A stretch of 26,743 nucleotides of DNA from an uncultured Eubacterium sp. (lineage in GTDB: Bacteria; Bacillota; Clostridia; Lachnospirales; Lachnospiraceae), in NCBI GenBank assembly GCA_902475415.1, contig CABRZK010000003.1, positions 1-26,743 of the forward strand, in the 5' to 3' direction. The notes below the pieces were generated by a model that had not been told where the DNA came from, ran no database searches, and was given only the letters and a program-made list of their open reading frames with translations. A program made the position numbers and the translations under genes. Below are positions 7,433-14,700 of this stretch, in pieces. The stretch's first letter is position 1. Every line of letters starts with the position of its first letter.

Positions 7433-8075
7433 ACATACACTGACAAAAGATCAGTTGCTTTTATATGCAGTGACAGACAGGCACTGGTTAAACGGAAGAA
7501 CCTTACATGAAGTGGTAAAAGAAAGTCTGGATGGCGGTGTAACCTTTGTCCAGCTGCGGGAAAAACATCTGGACGTGGCACATTTTATGGACGAAGCAAA
7601 AGACCTGCAGGTACTTTGCAGAGAATACAATGTGCCGTTCATCATCAATGACAATGTAGATATTGCACTGGCCATGGATGCAGATGGTGTCCATGTGGGA
7701 CAGAGTGACATGGAAGCCGGGGATGTCCGTGCAAAATTAGGTCCGGACAAGATCATCGGCGTATCCGCACAAACCATGGAACAGGCGATTCTGGCAGAAA
7801 AACACGGTGCAGATTATTTAGGAGTAGGAGCAGTATTTCCGACTGGTTCCAAGGATGATGCGACCGAAGTGCCACATGAGACCCTGAAAGCAATCTGCGA
7901 GGCAGTATCGATCCCGGTGATCGCCATCGGTGGTATCACGCAGGAAAACGTATCTTCTCTGGCAGGAAATGGAATCTGCGGGATTGCCGTGATCAGTGCC
8001 ATTTATGCACAGCCGGATATCAAACTGGCTGCAGAGAATCTGAAAAGAGCAACTGCAGAGATTGTGAAAGCATGA
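7419..8075 (+). CDS. thiE: Thiamin-phosphate synthase
   Basis: A 218-residue (beta/alpha)8 enzyme that joins hydroxymethylpyrimidine diphosphate to thiazole phosphate, giving thiamin phosphate. Key motifs are FVQLREKHLD near residue 40, PFIINDNVDIALAMDADGVHVGQSDM near 74-99, DKIIGVSAQT, GADYLGVGAVFPTGSKDD, and a closing PVIAIGGI phosphate-binding loop. The start overlaps the end of thiM by 14 bases, and its stop overlaps the HAD gene in an ATGA, so translation of the three genes is probably coupled. It receives both substrates from products of this same operon (ThiM and ThiD). Confidence 0.98.
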   Translation: MKFDRHTLTKDQLLLYAVTDRHWLNGRTLHEVVKESLDGGVTFVQLREKHLDVAHFMDEAKDLQVLCREYNVPFIINDNVDIALAMDADGVHVGQSDMEAGDVRAKLGPDKIIGVSAQTMEQAILAEKHGADYLGVGAVFPTGSKDDATEVPHETLKAICEAVSIPVIAIGGITQENVSSLAGNGICGIAVISAIYAQPDIKLAAENLKRATAEIVKA

Positions 8076-8728
8076 TCCGGGGAGCAATCTTTGATCTGGA
8101 CGGCGTTTTACTGGATTCCATGGCGGTTTGGAATGATCTGGGAGCCAGATATCTGCAAGGCAGAGGCATCGAACCGGAACCGGGACTGAGCCAGATTTTA
8201 TTTTCCATGAGTATGGAACAGGGGGCAGATTACCTGAAAGGGCATTATGCTTTACCGGATACGCCGCAGGAAATTCTGGCAGGAATCGAGCAGATGATTC
8301 AGGATTTTTATTTTTTGGAAGTGAAAGCAAAAGAAGGCGCAAAAGAATTGCTACAGCTTTTACAGGGTAAAAATGTGAAAATGGTGGCAGCCACTTCCAG
8401 TCCGAGAGAACATGTGACGAAGGCATTGCGACGAAATGGATTGTATGATTATCTGCAGCAGATTTTTACTACCGGGGAAGTGGGGGAAAGCAAGCATTCG
8501 CCCCTGATTTACCAACTGGCAGCAGAAAGCCTTGACACAAAACCTTCGGAGACATTGGTTTTTGAAGACTCTCTCTATGCTTTGAAAACTGCAAAAAATG
8601 CCGGTTTTCATGCGATTGGAGTCTATGATGCGGATGGAGAGACAGATCAGGAAGGCGTTCGCCAGACAGGTGAGATTTATCTGAAAAGTCTGAGTGAATT
8701 AAACCAGCTCAAGTTCGAATTGGAATAA
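8072..8728 (+). CDS. HAD-superfamily phosphatase in the thiamin operon
   Basis: A 218-residue haloacid-dehalogenase-type hydrolase. The catalytic block FDLDGVLLDSM (residues 7-17) supplies the nucleophilic and acid Asp, and MVAATSSPREHV near residue 110 is motif II. The Lys of GEVGESKHSP and the acidic FEDSLYALKTAKNAGF complete the set. The helical cap between residues 15 and 85 resembles that of beta-phosphoglucomutase-like phosphatases. It overlaps thiE by four bases. The context suggests an intermediate or thiamin phosphate as substrate, but HAD enzymes are too promiscuous to be sure. A perfect 8-bp hairpin (GAATTGGA at 8717-8724, TCCAATTC at 8736-8743) spans the stop codon and may set the level of downstream expression. 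Confidence 0.9.
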   Translation: MIRGAIFDLDGVLLDSMAVWNDLGARYLQGRGIEPEPGLSQILFSMSMEQGADYLKGHYALPDTPQEILAGIEQMIQDFYFLEVKAKEGAKELLQLLQGKNVKMVAATSSPREHVTKALRRNGLYDYLQQIFTTGEVGESKHSPLIYQLAAESLDTKPSETLVFEDSLYALKTAKNAGFHAIGVYDADGETDQEGVRQTGEIYLKSLSELNQLKFELE

Positions 8729-8789
8729 AAAATAATCCAATTCAAAAATACAGAAAAAAGTAAGGAACAAATGTGAGGAGATTCTAATT

Positions 8790-9593
8790 ATGAGAACAGC
8801 TGTAACGATCGCGGGAAGTGACTCCTGCGGAGGCGCCGGTATCCAGGCTGATATCAAGACAATGATGGCAAATGGCGTATATGCCATGAGTGCGATTACA
8901 GCTCTGACGGCTCAGAATACCACCGGCGTCACAGCAATTTTAAATGCAACCCCAGAATTTTTAGGACAGGAACTGGACAGTATTTTTACCGATATTTTTC
9001 CGGATGCAGTCAAGATCGGAATGGTTTCCGAAAAAGAACTGATCAGTGTGATCGCGGAAAAATTAGCACAGTATCAGGCAAAAAATATCGTTGTAGATCC
9101 GGTAATGGTTGCCACCAGCGGCGCACGGCTCATCAGTGAAGATGCCATTGATACATTGAAAGAAAAATTATTTCCGCTGGCAACGGTACTGACACCCAAC
9201 ATTCCGGAGGCAGAGGTGCTGACCGGAATGGAGATTAAAAGCGCAGAGGATATGATTCGTGCAGCAGAACTGATTTCAGAAACATATGACTGTGCGGTAC
9301 TCTGCAAAGGCGGTCATCAGCTGAATGATGCCAATGATCTGCTTTTTGCAGATGGTGAATCTCGCTGGTTTGAGGGAAAACGGATTGATAATCCGAATAC
9401 GCACGGAACAGGCTGCACCTTATCTTCTGCGATTGCTTCAAATCTTGCAAAAGGCTATGACCTGCAGCCCGCAGTAGAACGTGCGAAAGCCTATATATCC
9501 GGCGCACTGGCAGCCATGCTGGATCTGGGAGCAGGCAGTGGTCCGATGGATCATGGATTTGCCATTGCCAATGAATTTACGGGAAAAGAATAA
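8790..9593 (+). CDS. thiD: Hydroxymethylpyrimidine/phosphomethylpyrimidine kinase
   Basis: A 267-residue ribokinase-fold enzyme that phosphorylates HMP and then HMP phosphate, giving the pyrimidine diphosphate used by ThiE. Diagnostic parts are the N-terminal VTIAGSDSCGGAGIQADIKT with its glycine-rich substrate loop, NGVYAMSAITALTAQNT, VVDPVMVATSGARLI near residue 97, TPNIPEAEVLTG, LCKGGH, and NTHGTGCTLSSAIASNLA near the C-terminus. Length matches E. coli ThiD (266). GTGAGGAG precedes the ATG. The 3' end overlaps a small membrane-protein gene by 23 bases. Confidence 0.98.
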   Translation: MRTAVTIAGSDSCGGAGIQADIKTMMANGVYAMSAITALTAQNTTGVTAILNATPEFLGQELDSIFTDIFPDAVKIGMVSEKELISVIAEKLAQYQAKNIVVDPVMVATSGARLISEDAIDTLKEKLFPLATVLTPNIPEAEVLTGMEIKSAEDMIRAAELISETYDCAVLCKGGHQLNDANDLLFADGESRWFEGKRIDNPNTHGTGCTLSSAIASNLAKGYDLQPAVERAKAYISGALAAMLDLGAGSGPMDHGFAIANEFTGKE

Positions 9594-9762
9594 CTATGCT
9601 TTTAACTGGCGAAATCTCATTATCTGGGTGATCGGTTTTATGCTTTACCGTTTGCTCATGCGTGTAGACCTGCCAGTTGGAAATACATTGCCGGACATGG
9701 TGATCACGATTGTGACCTGTGGCATTGCCGGCAAAGCTATCAACATTTCAGAAATTTCATGA
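9571..9762 (+). CDS. Small membrane protein between thiD and thiW
   Basis: A 63-residue protein starting at an ATG inside the last codons of thiD, in another frame. The first 12 residues are polar (MNLREKNNYAFN). Then come two hydrophobic segments, LIIWVIGFMLYRLLM (about 16-30) and DMVITIVTCGIAGKAI (about 42-57), separated by RVDLPVGNTLP. I do not recognise the family. No strong ribosome site is visible at the ATG, so translational coupling to thiD is inferred. The frame is also open further upstream to 9481, but that part is antisense-like shadow of thiD. Its place just before thiW hints at a role with the thiazole transporter. Confidence 0.6.
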   Translation: MNLREKNNYAFNWRNLIIWVIGFMLYRLLMRVDLPVGNTLPDMVITIVTCGIAGKAINISEIS

Positions 9763-9810
9763 TAACAGGAATTTCAGAAAGCACATACGAAAAAAGGAGG
9801 TTGAGAGAAA

Positions 9811-10341
9811 ATGAAACAGAATGACACAGTGAAAAAACTTGCGTTGGCAGGAGTACTGACGGCAGTTGCTGTCGTTGGAAGCTTACTGAGCTTTCCGGTT
9901 TTTGGCAGTAAATGCGCACCGGTGCAACATATGGTAAATATCCTGGCTGCTGTTGTACTTGGACCGGGATGGGGTGTTGGAATTGCATTTTGTGCAAGTC
10001 TGATCCGTAATCTTCTGGGACTGGGAAGCCTGATGGCATTTCCGGGAAGTATGATCGGTGCATTGTGCTGCGGCCTGGTTTATATGGTCTGCAGAAAACT
10101 GTGGCTGACCTGCATCGCAGAAGCGTCCGGAACAGGAATTCTTGGCGGACTTGCAGCTTATCCGGTTGCAAAACTGCTGATGGGACTGAATCCGGGTGGA
10201 TTGTTTGTATACATTGTGCCATTTCTTGTTTCCACAGTCGTAGGAAGTATTCTGGCTTATTTTCTGGTAGGCGCGCTGCAAAAAGGCGGCGTGATCAGTC
10301 AGATACGGCCGGAACGTACATCGGTTTTGAAAAAATCATGA
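9811..10341 (+). CDS. thiW: ThiW, ECF-transporter S component for thiazole
   Basis: A 176-residue membrane protein with five or six hydrophobic segments. The N-terminal KLALAGVLTAVAVVGSLLSFPVFGSKCAPVQH is typical of ThiW, the substrate-binding S subunit of an energy-coupling-factor importer thought to take up the thiazole precursor. Further landmarks are MVNILAAVVLGPGWGVGIAF, RNLLGLGSLMAFPGSMIGAL and YPVAKLLMGLNPG. AAGGAGG lies ten bases before the ATG. The ECF energising subunits (EcfA, EcfA', EcfT) are not in this window and are presumably shared from elsewhere. Presence with thiM, and absence of thiG/thiS/thiH, fits thiazole salvage. Confidence 0.93.
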   Translation: MKQNDTVKKLALAGVLTAVAVVGSLLSFPVFGSKCAPVQHMVNILAAVVLGPGWGVGIAFCASLIRNLLGLGSLMAFPGSMIGALCCGLVYMVCRKLWLTCIAEASGTGILGGLAAYPVAKLLMGLNPGGLFVYIVPFLVSTVVGSILAYFLVGALQKGGVISQIRPERTSVLKKS

Positions 10342-10445
10342 TGTATTAGTAGGTAATGCATGGCGGCAAATTGGGGGCACCACCTTTTGTCGCATAAGAA
10401 AAATGTTGTGGGCATAAACAGTCATTCATGAAAGAAGGAGAAAAA

Positions 10446-11756
10446 ATGAGAAATTACACAACACAGATGGACGCAGCAAGAAAAGGAATCGTAACACCGG
10501 AAATTGAGGCGGTTGCGAAGAAAGAACACATGACGTCCGAGGCGCTGATGAAGCTGGTAGCAGAGGGTAAAGTAGCCATCTGCGCAAACAGGAATCATAC
10601 CTGCTTGAATCCGGAGGGAGTCGGCAGCATGCTGCGTACCAAGATCAATGTAAATCTGGGCGTATCCAGAGACTGCAAGGATTATGATATTGAGATGCAG
10701 AAGGTTATGAGTGCGGTAAATCTGGGAGCAGAGGCCATTATGGACCTCTCCAGTCATGGAAACACACAGCCATTCCGCAGAAAGCTGACGAGCGAATGTC
10801 CGGCGATGATCGGTACGGTTCCGGTTTATGACAGCGTCATCCACTATCAGAGAGATCTGGCAACATTAACAGCCAGAGATTTCATTGATGTAATTCGGAT
10901 GCATGCCGAAGACGGAGTGGATTTTGTCACACTCCACTGTGGAATCACAAGAAAGACCATTGAACAGATTAAGAAACACAAACGTAAAATGAATATCGTA
11001 AGCCGTGGCGGAAGTCTGGTATTTGCATGGATGAGCATGACCGGAGAGGAAAATCCTTTCTACGAGTACTACGACGAGATTCTCGATATCTGTGAAGAAT
11101 ATGATGTGACCATTTCATTAGGTGATGCCTGCAGACCGGGTTGTCTGGCAGATGCCACAGATGTATGTCAGATTGAAGAGCTGGTAAGACTTGGAGAGCT
11201 GACCAAGAGAGCATGGGATCACAACGTACAGGTTATGGTAGAAGGTCCGGGTCACGTGCCGCTTGATCAGGTAGCTGCAAATATGAAAGTACAGCAGAGT
11301 ATCTGCATGGGCGCACCGTTCTATGTACTGGGACCGATCGTAACAGATATCGCACCGGGATATGACCATATTACAAGTGCCATCGGTGGAGCAGTTGCAG
11401 CAATGAGTGGAGCAGCATTTCTTTGTTATGTCACACCGGCAGAGCATCTGGCACTTCCGAATGTGGAAGATGTAAAACAGGGAATTATCGCATCTAAAAT
11501 TGCAGCCCATGCAGCAGATATTGCAAAAGGCGTTCCTGGAGCACGTGATATTGATGACAAGATGGCAGAGGCCCGTCAGAAACTTGACTGGGATGCCCAG
11601 TATGCATGTGCACTGGATCCGGAGACTGCAAAAGCCATCCGCGACAGCAGAAGTCCGGAAGAAGATCACAGTGACACATGTAGTATGTGTGGTAAATTCT
11701 GTGCAGTGCGCAGTATGAATAAAGCGCTTGCAGGGGAGTATATTGATATTTTATGA
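10446..11756 (+). CDS. thiC: Phosphomethylpyrimidine synthase
   Basis: A 436-residue non-canonical radical SAM enzyme that turns aminoimidazole ribotide into hydroxymethylpyrimidine phosphate. Seen motifs include NLGVSRDCKDYDIEMQKV, GAEAIMDLSSHGNTQPFR, DFVTLHCGITRKTI, RPGCLADATD, MVEGPGHVPLDQVAANM and the cluster-binding tail CSMCGKFCAVR. The cluster spacing is CX2CX3C, one residue shorter than the CX2CX4C of E. coli ThiC. It lacks the long N-terminal domain of proteobacterial ThiC (about 630 residues), as usual in anaerobes. The paralogue BzaF (benzimidazole synthesis) is similar, but the thiamin operon argues for ThiC. AAGGAG precedes the ATG at 10446. The 104-base gap after thiW contains an imperfect hairpin at 10363-10393 of unknown role. 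Confidence 0.96.
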   Translation: MRNYTTQMDAARKGIVTPEIEAVAKKEHMTSEALMKLVAEGKVAICANRNHTCLNPEGVGSMLRTKINVNLGVSRDCKDYDIEMQKVMSAVNLGAEAIMDLSSHGNTQPFRRKLTSECPAMIGTVPVYDSVIHYQRDLATLTARDFIDVIRMHAEDGVDFVTLHCGITRKTIEQIKKHKRKMNIVSRGGSLVFAWMSMTGEENPFYEYYDEILDICEEYDVTISLGDACRPGCLADATDVCQIEELVRLGELTKRAWDHNVQVMVEGPGHVPLDQVAANMKVQQSICMGAPFYVLGPIVTDIAPGYDHITSAIGGAVAAMSGAAFLCYVTPAEHLALPNVEDVKQGIIASKIAAHAADIAKGVPGARDIDDKMAEARQKLDWDAQYACALDPETAKAIRDSRSPEEDHSDTCSMCGKFCAVRSMNKALAGEYIDIL

Positions 11757-11845
11757 TAGAATTGTGGGAGTACGAAGTACGGAACAATTCGTATGGCATT
11801 TTTTGCTCCCAACATCATTTTATAATCAAAATATAGAAAAATAAG

Positions 11846-11880
11846 AGAAGCTGTCTTTCGTATGAGAGACAGCTTCTTTT
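11846..11880. terminator. Bidirectional terminator between thiC and the redox operon
   Basis: A perfect 11-bp stem, AGAAGCTGTCT (11846-11856) with AGACAGCTTCT (11867-11877), flanked by A-rich sequence upstream and TTT downstream. It separates converging genes. A weaker hairpin with six Ts (TACGAA at 11771, TTCGTA at 11788, Ts at 11799-11804) lies closer to the thiC stop. Confidence 0.85.
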
Positions 11881-11914
11881 AAGATTATAATACGCTACAT
11901 TTCTGAGAATAGAA

Positions 11915-12823
11915 TTATTTATTCACGTTATCTGCATCAATGACAGACTGAATCTGTTTCATCAAAGCATCATAGTTTTCCTGATTATCAATTCCACCAA
12001 GCATAGGATCGCCTACAATATTGCCATTTCTGTCGACCAGGATTGTTGTAGGAAATGCCATAATGTTGGAGGCGTATTTACCTGCATCGGAAGTAGAATC
12101 AACGGAAAGGTTGCGATATTTGGCACCCTGGCTTTTCAGAATATCTGCAGCTTCTTTTATAGCAGTTTCATTTCCATCGAAGGTTTCTGTGTTGATTCCT
12201 ACTACTTCACCACCAGATGCTTTGATGGCATCGTTCAGTTCATTCAGTTTCGATAATTCTGCAACACAAGGTTTGCATCCGGTAAACCAGAAATTAACAA
12301 CAGTTACGGCATTTTTGGAAAACAGGCTTTCGTCAACAGAATTGCCATCGAAATCCTTTGCGGAAAAATCTTTGAAAGGCGATACATCGTCGGAATTATT
12401 TTTCTGGCTGTTACTGTCGGATGCAGCATTTTTCTTTTCGATTGCAGTAATTTTTTCTTCAATTTCTCTGATTGTTTCAATATCATCATTAAGTATTTTC
12501 AGTTCATCCTCTGTGAAGGAGTCTTTGTTTGATTCCACAGTGCCTGCCAGATAATCGGCATAATTTCCGCTTGGGTCAGCAGTACTTTTGTTCATCATGC
12601 CAAATGCCTTGTCCCATACATCTTTATGATCTGCAAAGAGCTGGTTTTCCTGCTGATATAAATCATCCAGTTCAGAACTGGAATCATCAGAAGAGGCTGC
12701 GCTGGATTCTGTCTGTGTATCCTGCGGTTTTTCCGTGTTTGCAGGTTGTTTTCCGTTACATGCAGTAAGCGATAATGCTGCGCAGAGTGTAAAAATAAGT
12801 AATAAAGATCTTTTTGTTTTCAT
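11915..12823 (-). CDS. TlpA/ResA-like thioredoxin-fold lipoprotein
   Basis: A 302-residue exported lipoprotein. The signal peptide ends in the lipobox LTAC with Cys22, and an acidic, serine-rich linker follows to about residue 55. A helical, charged region runs from about 55 to 145 (ELDDLYQQENQLFADH and EIEEKITAIEKKN). The redoxin domain occupies about 148-302, with the active site FWFTGCKPC (Cys183 and Cys186) and the conserved AFPTTILVDRNGNIVG block. The start is the ATG at 12821-12823, preceded by AAAGGAGC; the open frame further upstream has no signal peptide or ribosome site. It is the last gene of an operon with the polyferredoxin and CXXC mini-protein. I infer that it passes electrons to disulfides outside the cell membrane; its target is unknown. 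Confidence 0.9.
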   Translation of the reverse strand: MKTKRSLLLIFTLCAALSLTACNGKQPANTEKPQDTQTESSAASSDDSSSELDDLYQQENQLFADHKDVWDKAFGMMNKSTADPSGNYADYLAGTVESNKDSFTEDELKILNDDIETIREIEEKITAIEKKNAASDSNSQKNNSDDVSPFKDFSAKDFDGNSVDESLFSKNAVTVVNFWFTGCKPCVAELSKLNELNDAIKASGGEVVGINTETFDGNETAIKEAADILKSQGAKYRNLSVDSTSDAGKYASNIMAFPTTILVDRNGNIVGDPMLGGIDNQENYDALMKQIQSVIDADNVNK

Positions 12824-12882
12824 GAGTAATTGCTCCTTTTCGTAATTATATGATGTGCAGTAATTCTGCAAAGAATAAATAG

Positions 12883-13794
12883 TTACCGGTTGTTGCTCTT
12901 TCTTTTCTGACAGGGTTTTCCCATAAACTGATAATGGATGGCATCTTTCGGACAAGCCTTTATGCAGGCTCCGCATCGTATGCATTCCGGATGGTCTGGC
13001 GTCTTACATATATCCACATCCATTTTACATGCGGTTACACATTGATTACATCCGACACATTTGCTGTCCTCAACTTTGATCGTGAGAAAGCTTATCTTAT
13101 TAAATAATGAGTAGATTGCGCCAAGAGGACAGATCCATTTACAGAAGGGTCTGTAAAACAAAATACTTAACACAACAACCGTAATTAAAATAAGGCATTT
13201 AAAGGAAAAAAGAGTTCCCAGTGCAGATCGTATCGCAGCGTTTCCAAGTGAAAGAGGGATAGCCCCTTCTAAAACACCTTGCGGACAAATGTATTTACAG
13301 AAGAACGGATCGCCCATTCCGATTGAGTTCGTTATAAGCATCGGCAGAAGGATAACGAAAACAATAAGGATGATGTATTTCAGGTATCTGAGTGGTTTCA
13401 ATCGGGCTGTTGAAAACTTTTTCCCGGGGATTTTATGAAGTAAATCCTGAAACCATCCAAAGGGACACAAAAAACCACATATAAATCTTCCAAGTGTTAC
13501 ACCGAGTAAAATAAAAAAACCGGTGATGTAGTAGGAAAATTTAAATCTGGATGATCCGACGACCGCCTGAAAGGCACCGATCGGACATGCTCCCGTTGCA
13601 GCGGGACAGGAATAACAGTTTAATCCCGGTACACATACTGCTTTTGCGTTCCCCTGATATATTTTACCTTTAAATAAATTGGGGATGTGGATATTGGTGA
13701 GCAGCGTGGCGGCTGCCTGTATCCATCCACGTATTCCGGCTGTTTTTTTTGATCGTGATTTCTTTTTCTTATTTTTCTTATCCAATTCCGACAC
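12883..13794 (-). CDS. NapH-like 4Fe-4S membrane polyferredoxin
   Basis: A 303-residue membrane protein with a lysine-rich N-terminus, about four or five hydrophobic segments, and many cysteine clusters. These are CPAATGACPIG near residue 63, CGFLCPFGW, CKYICPQG and CKWICPLG at membrane edges, then two classical ferredoxin motifs, CVGCNQCVTACKMDVDIC and CIRCGACIKACPKDAI, at the C-terminal end. This resembles NapH/CcoG-type electron-transfer proteins. The GTG at 13792-13794 gives the longest frame, but GGAG lies only about one base before it; a TTG three codons later has better spacing, so the start is uncertain. The 5' end overlaps the CXXC mini-protein gene by 17 bases. It probably moves electrons across the membrane to the TlpA-like protein. 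Confidence 0.9.
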   Translation of the reverse strand: MSELDKKNKKKKSRSKKTAGIRGWIQAAATLLTNIHIPNLFKGKIYQGNAKAVCVPGLNCYSCPAATGACPIGAFQAVVGSSRFKFSYYITGFFILLGVTLGRFICGFLCPFGWFQDLLHKIPGKKFSTARLKPLRYLKYIILIVFVILLPMLITNSIGMGDPFFCKYICPQGVLEGAIPLSLGNAAIRSALGTLFSFKCLILITVVVLSILFYRPFCKWICPLGAIYSLFNKISFLTIKVEDSKCVGCNQCVTACKMDVDICKTPDHPECIRCGACIKACPKDAIHYQFMGKPCQKRKSNNR

Positions 13795-13918
13795 ACTCCA
13801 GACATAATTTTATTGCTTTTCCAAGCACGACAGCCGCTTCCCCGCGGATCGCACCATAGCTCACCATAGTGATCCCTGCGATGAGCACAAATGCCTGACT
13901 TATTTTTTTGATCTTCAA
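13778..13918 (-). CDS. CXXC mini-protein (CD1871A-like), TTG start
   Basis: A 46-residue protein starting at TTG (13916-13918), preceded by AAAGGAGC at good spacing. It has a basic start (MKIKKISQ), one hydrophobic segment (AFVLIAGITMVSYGAI, about 9-24), then RGEAAVVLGKAIKLCLECVGIG. The C-terminal CLEC followed by a hydrophobic GIG end matches the CD1871A-type CXXC mini-proteins found beside 4Fe-4S membrane proteins in Clostridia; this link is from memory. It is the first gene of the minus-strand operon. A thiol pair at the membrane face suggests a redox relay between the polyferredoxin and the thioredoxin-like lipoprotein. Its size and non-ATG start make it easy to miss. Confidence 0.82.
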   Translation of the reverse strand: MKIKKISQAFVLIAGITMVSYGAIRGEAAVVLGKAIKLCLECVGIG

Positions 13919-13949
13919 GATATTGTTGCTCCTTTGTTCGTTGTATTTA

Positions 13950-13978
13950 TTGACCAGCTGACTTTGATATTATACAAT
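13950..13978 (+). promoter_or_regulatory. Promoter of the two-component operon
   Basis: TTGACC at 13950-13955 and TACAAT at 13973-13978, 17 bases apart, in the 101-base gap between divergent operons. A minus-strand TATAAT-like box overlaps the same segment, so the two directions may compete. Confidence 0.6.
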
Positions 13979-14019
13979 AGCTGTTGTAAAATTTTTGTTA
14001 AGAAATAGGTGAAAATATT

Positions 14020-14700
14020 TTGAGATTATTAATAGTTGAAGATGAAAAACAAATATGTGATACGGTTGCAAAAAGCCTGTATGCTGCCGGGTATGAAGTG
14101 GATACCTGCTATGATGGGGAAGATGCTTTTGAATGTATTCTGGCGGAGAATTATGATCTGATCGTTCTGGATCTGAATCTGCCCGGGATGGATGGGATGG
14201 AGATCCTAAAGGAACTCAGACAGAGAAATGAGGAGACAAAGGTTCTCATATTATCAGCAAGAGGACAGATCGCAGATAAAGTGGAAGGACTGGATGCAGG
14301 AGCAAATGATTATATGGAAAAACCGTTCCACTTACAGGAACTTGAGGCACGCATCAGAAGCCTGACAAGAAGAAAATTTGTGCAGAAGAATGTATGTCTG
14401 GAAAGTGGCGAGATAAGGTTCGACACGGTAAAACGTGAGGCATATGCAAAAGGGCAAGCGGTCTCTCTGACAAGAAAAGAAAGTGGTATTTTGGAATATT
14501 TGCTTCTGAATCTGGGCAGACCGGTAAGCCAGGAGGAACTGATCGAGCATGTCTGGGATGCAACCGTAGACAGTTTTAGTGGATCCATCCGGGTGCATAT
14601 GTCTTCGCTTAGAAGAAAGCTTAAGGCTGTGCTGGAATATGACCCGATTTTGAACAAAGTGGGGGAAGGATACAAAATACGAGAGGAGTTCGAACGATGA
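14020..14700 (+). CDS. OmpR-family response regulator
   Basis: A 226-residue DNA-binding response regulator. The receiver domain (1-118) shows the acidic pocket VEDE (residues 6-9), the phospho-acceptor Asp51 in LIVLDLNLPGMDG, the Ser of LILSARG and the Lys of YMEKPF. The winged-helix output domain (about 125-224) carries VSLTRKESGILEYLLLNLGRPVSQEELIEHVW and SSLRRKL. The start is TTG at 14020, giving the canonical MRLLIVEDE beginning; AGGTGAA lies upstream. It overlaps the kinase gene by an ATGA. It is divergent from the CXXC/polyferredoxin operon and may control it, but no binding sites were identified. Confidence 0.95.
   Translation: MRLLIVEDEKQICDTVAKSLYAAGYEVDTCYDGEDAFECILAENYDLIVLDLNLPGMDGMEILKELRQRNEETKVLILSARGQIADKVEGLDAGANDYMEKPFHLQELEARIRSLTRRKFVQKNVCLESGEIRFDTVKREAYAKGQAVSLTRKESGILEYLLLNLGRPVSQEELIEHVWDATVDSFSGSIRVHMSSLRRKLKAVLEYDPILNKVGEGYKIREEFER

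Noticed and set aside
9481..9570. Longer N-terminus for the small gene between thiD and thiW
   Set aside because: This part lies in thiD coding sequence in another frame and reads as a low-quality shadow; the ATG at 9571 begins the hydrophobic-protein-like region.
10363..10393. Hairpin between thiW and thiC as a second riboswitch
   Set aside because: No TPP aptamer motifs and no terminator T-run; too short for a known aptamer.
12824..12985. Longer start for the TlpA-like lipoprotein
   Set aside because: It would bury the lipoprotein signal peptide behind 54 unrelated residues and overlap the polyferredoxin gene; the ATG at 12823 has a strong ribosome site.
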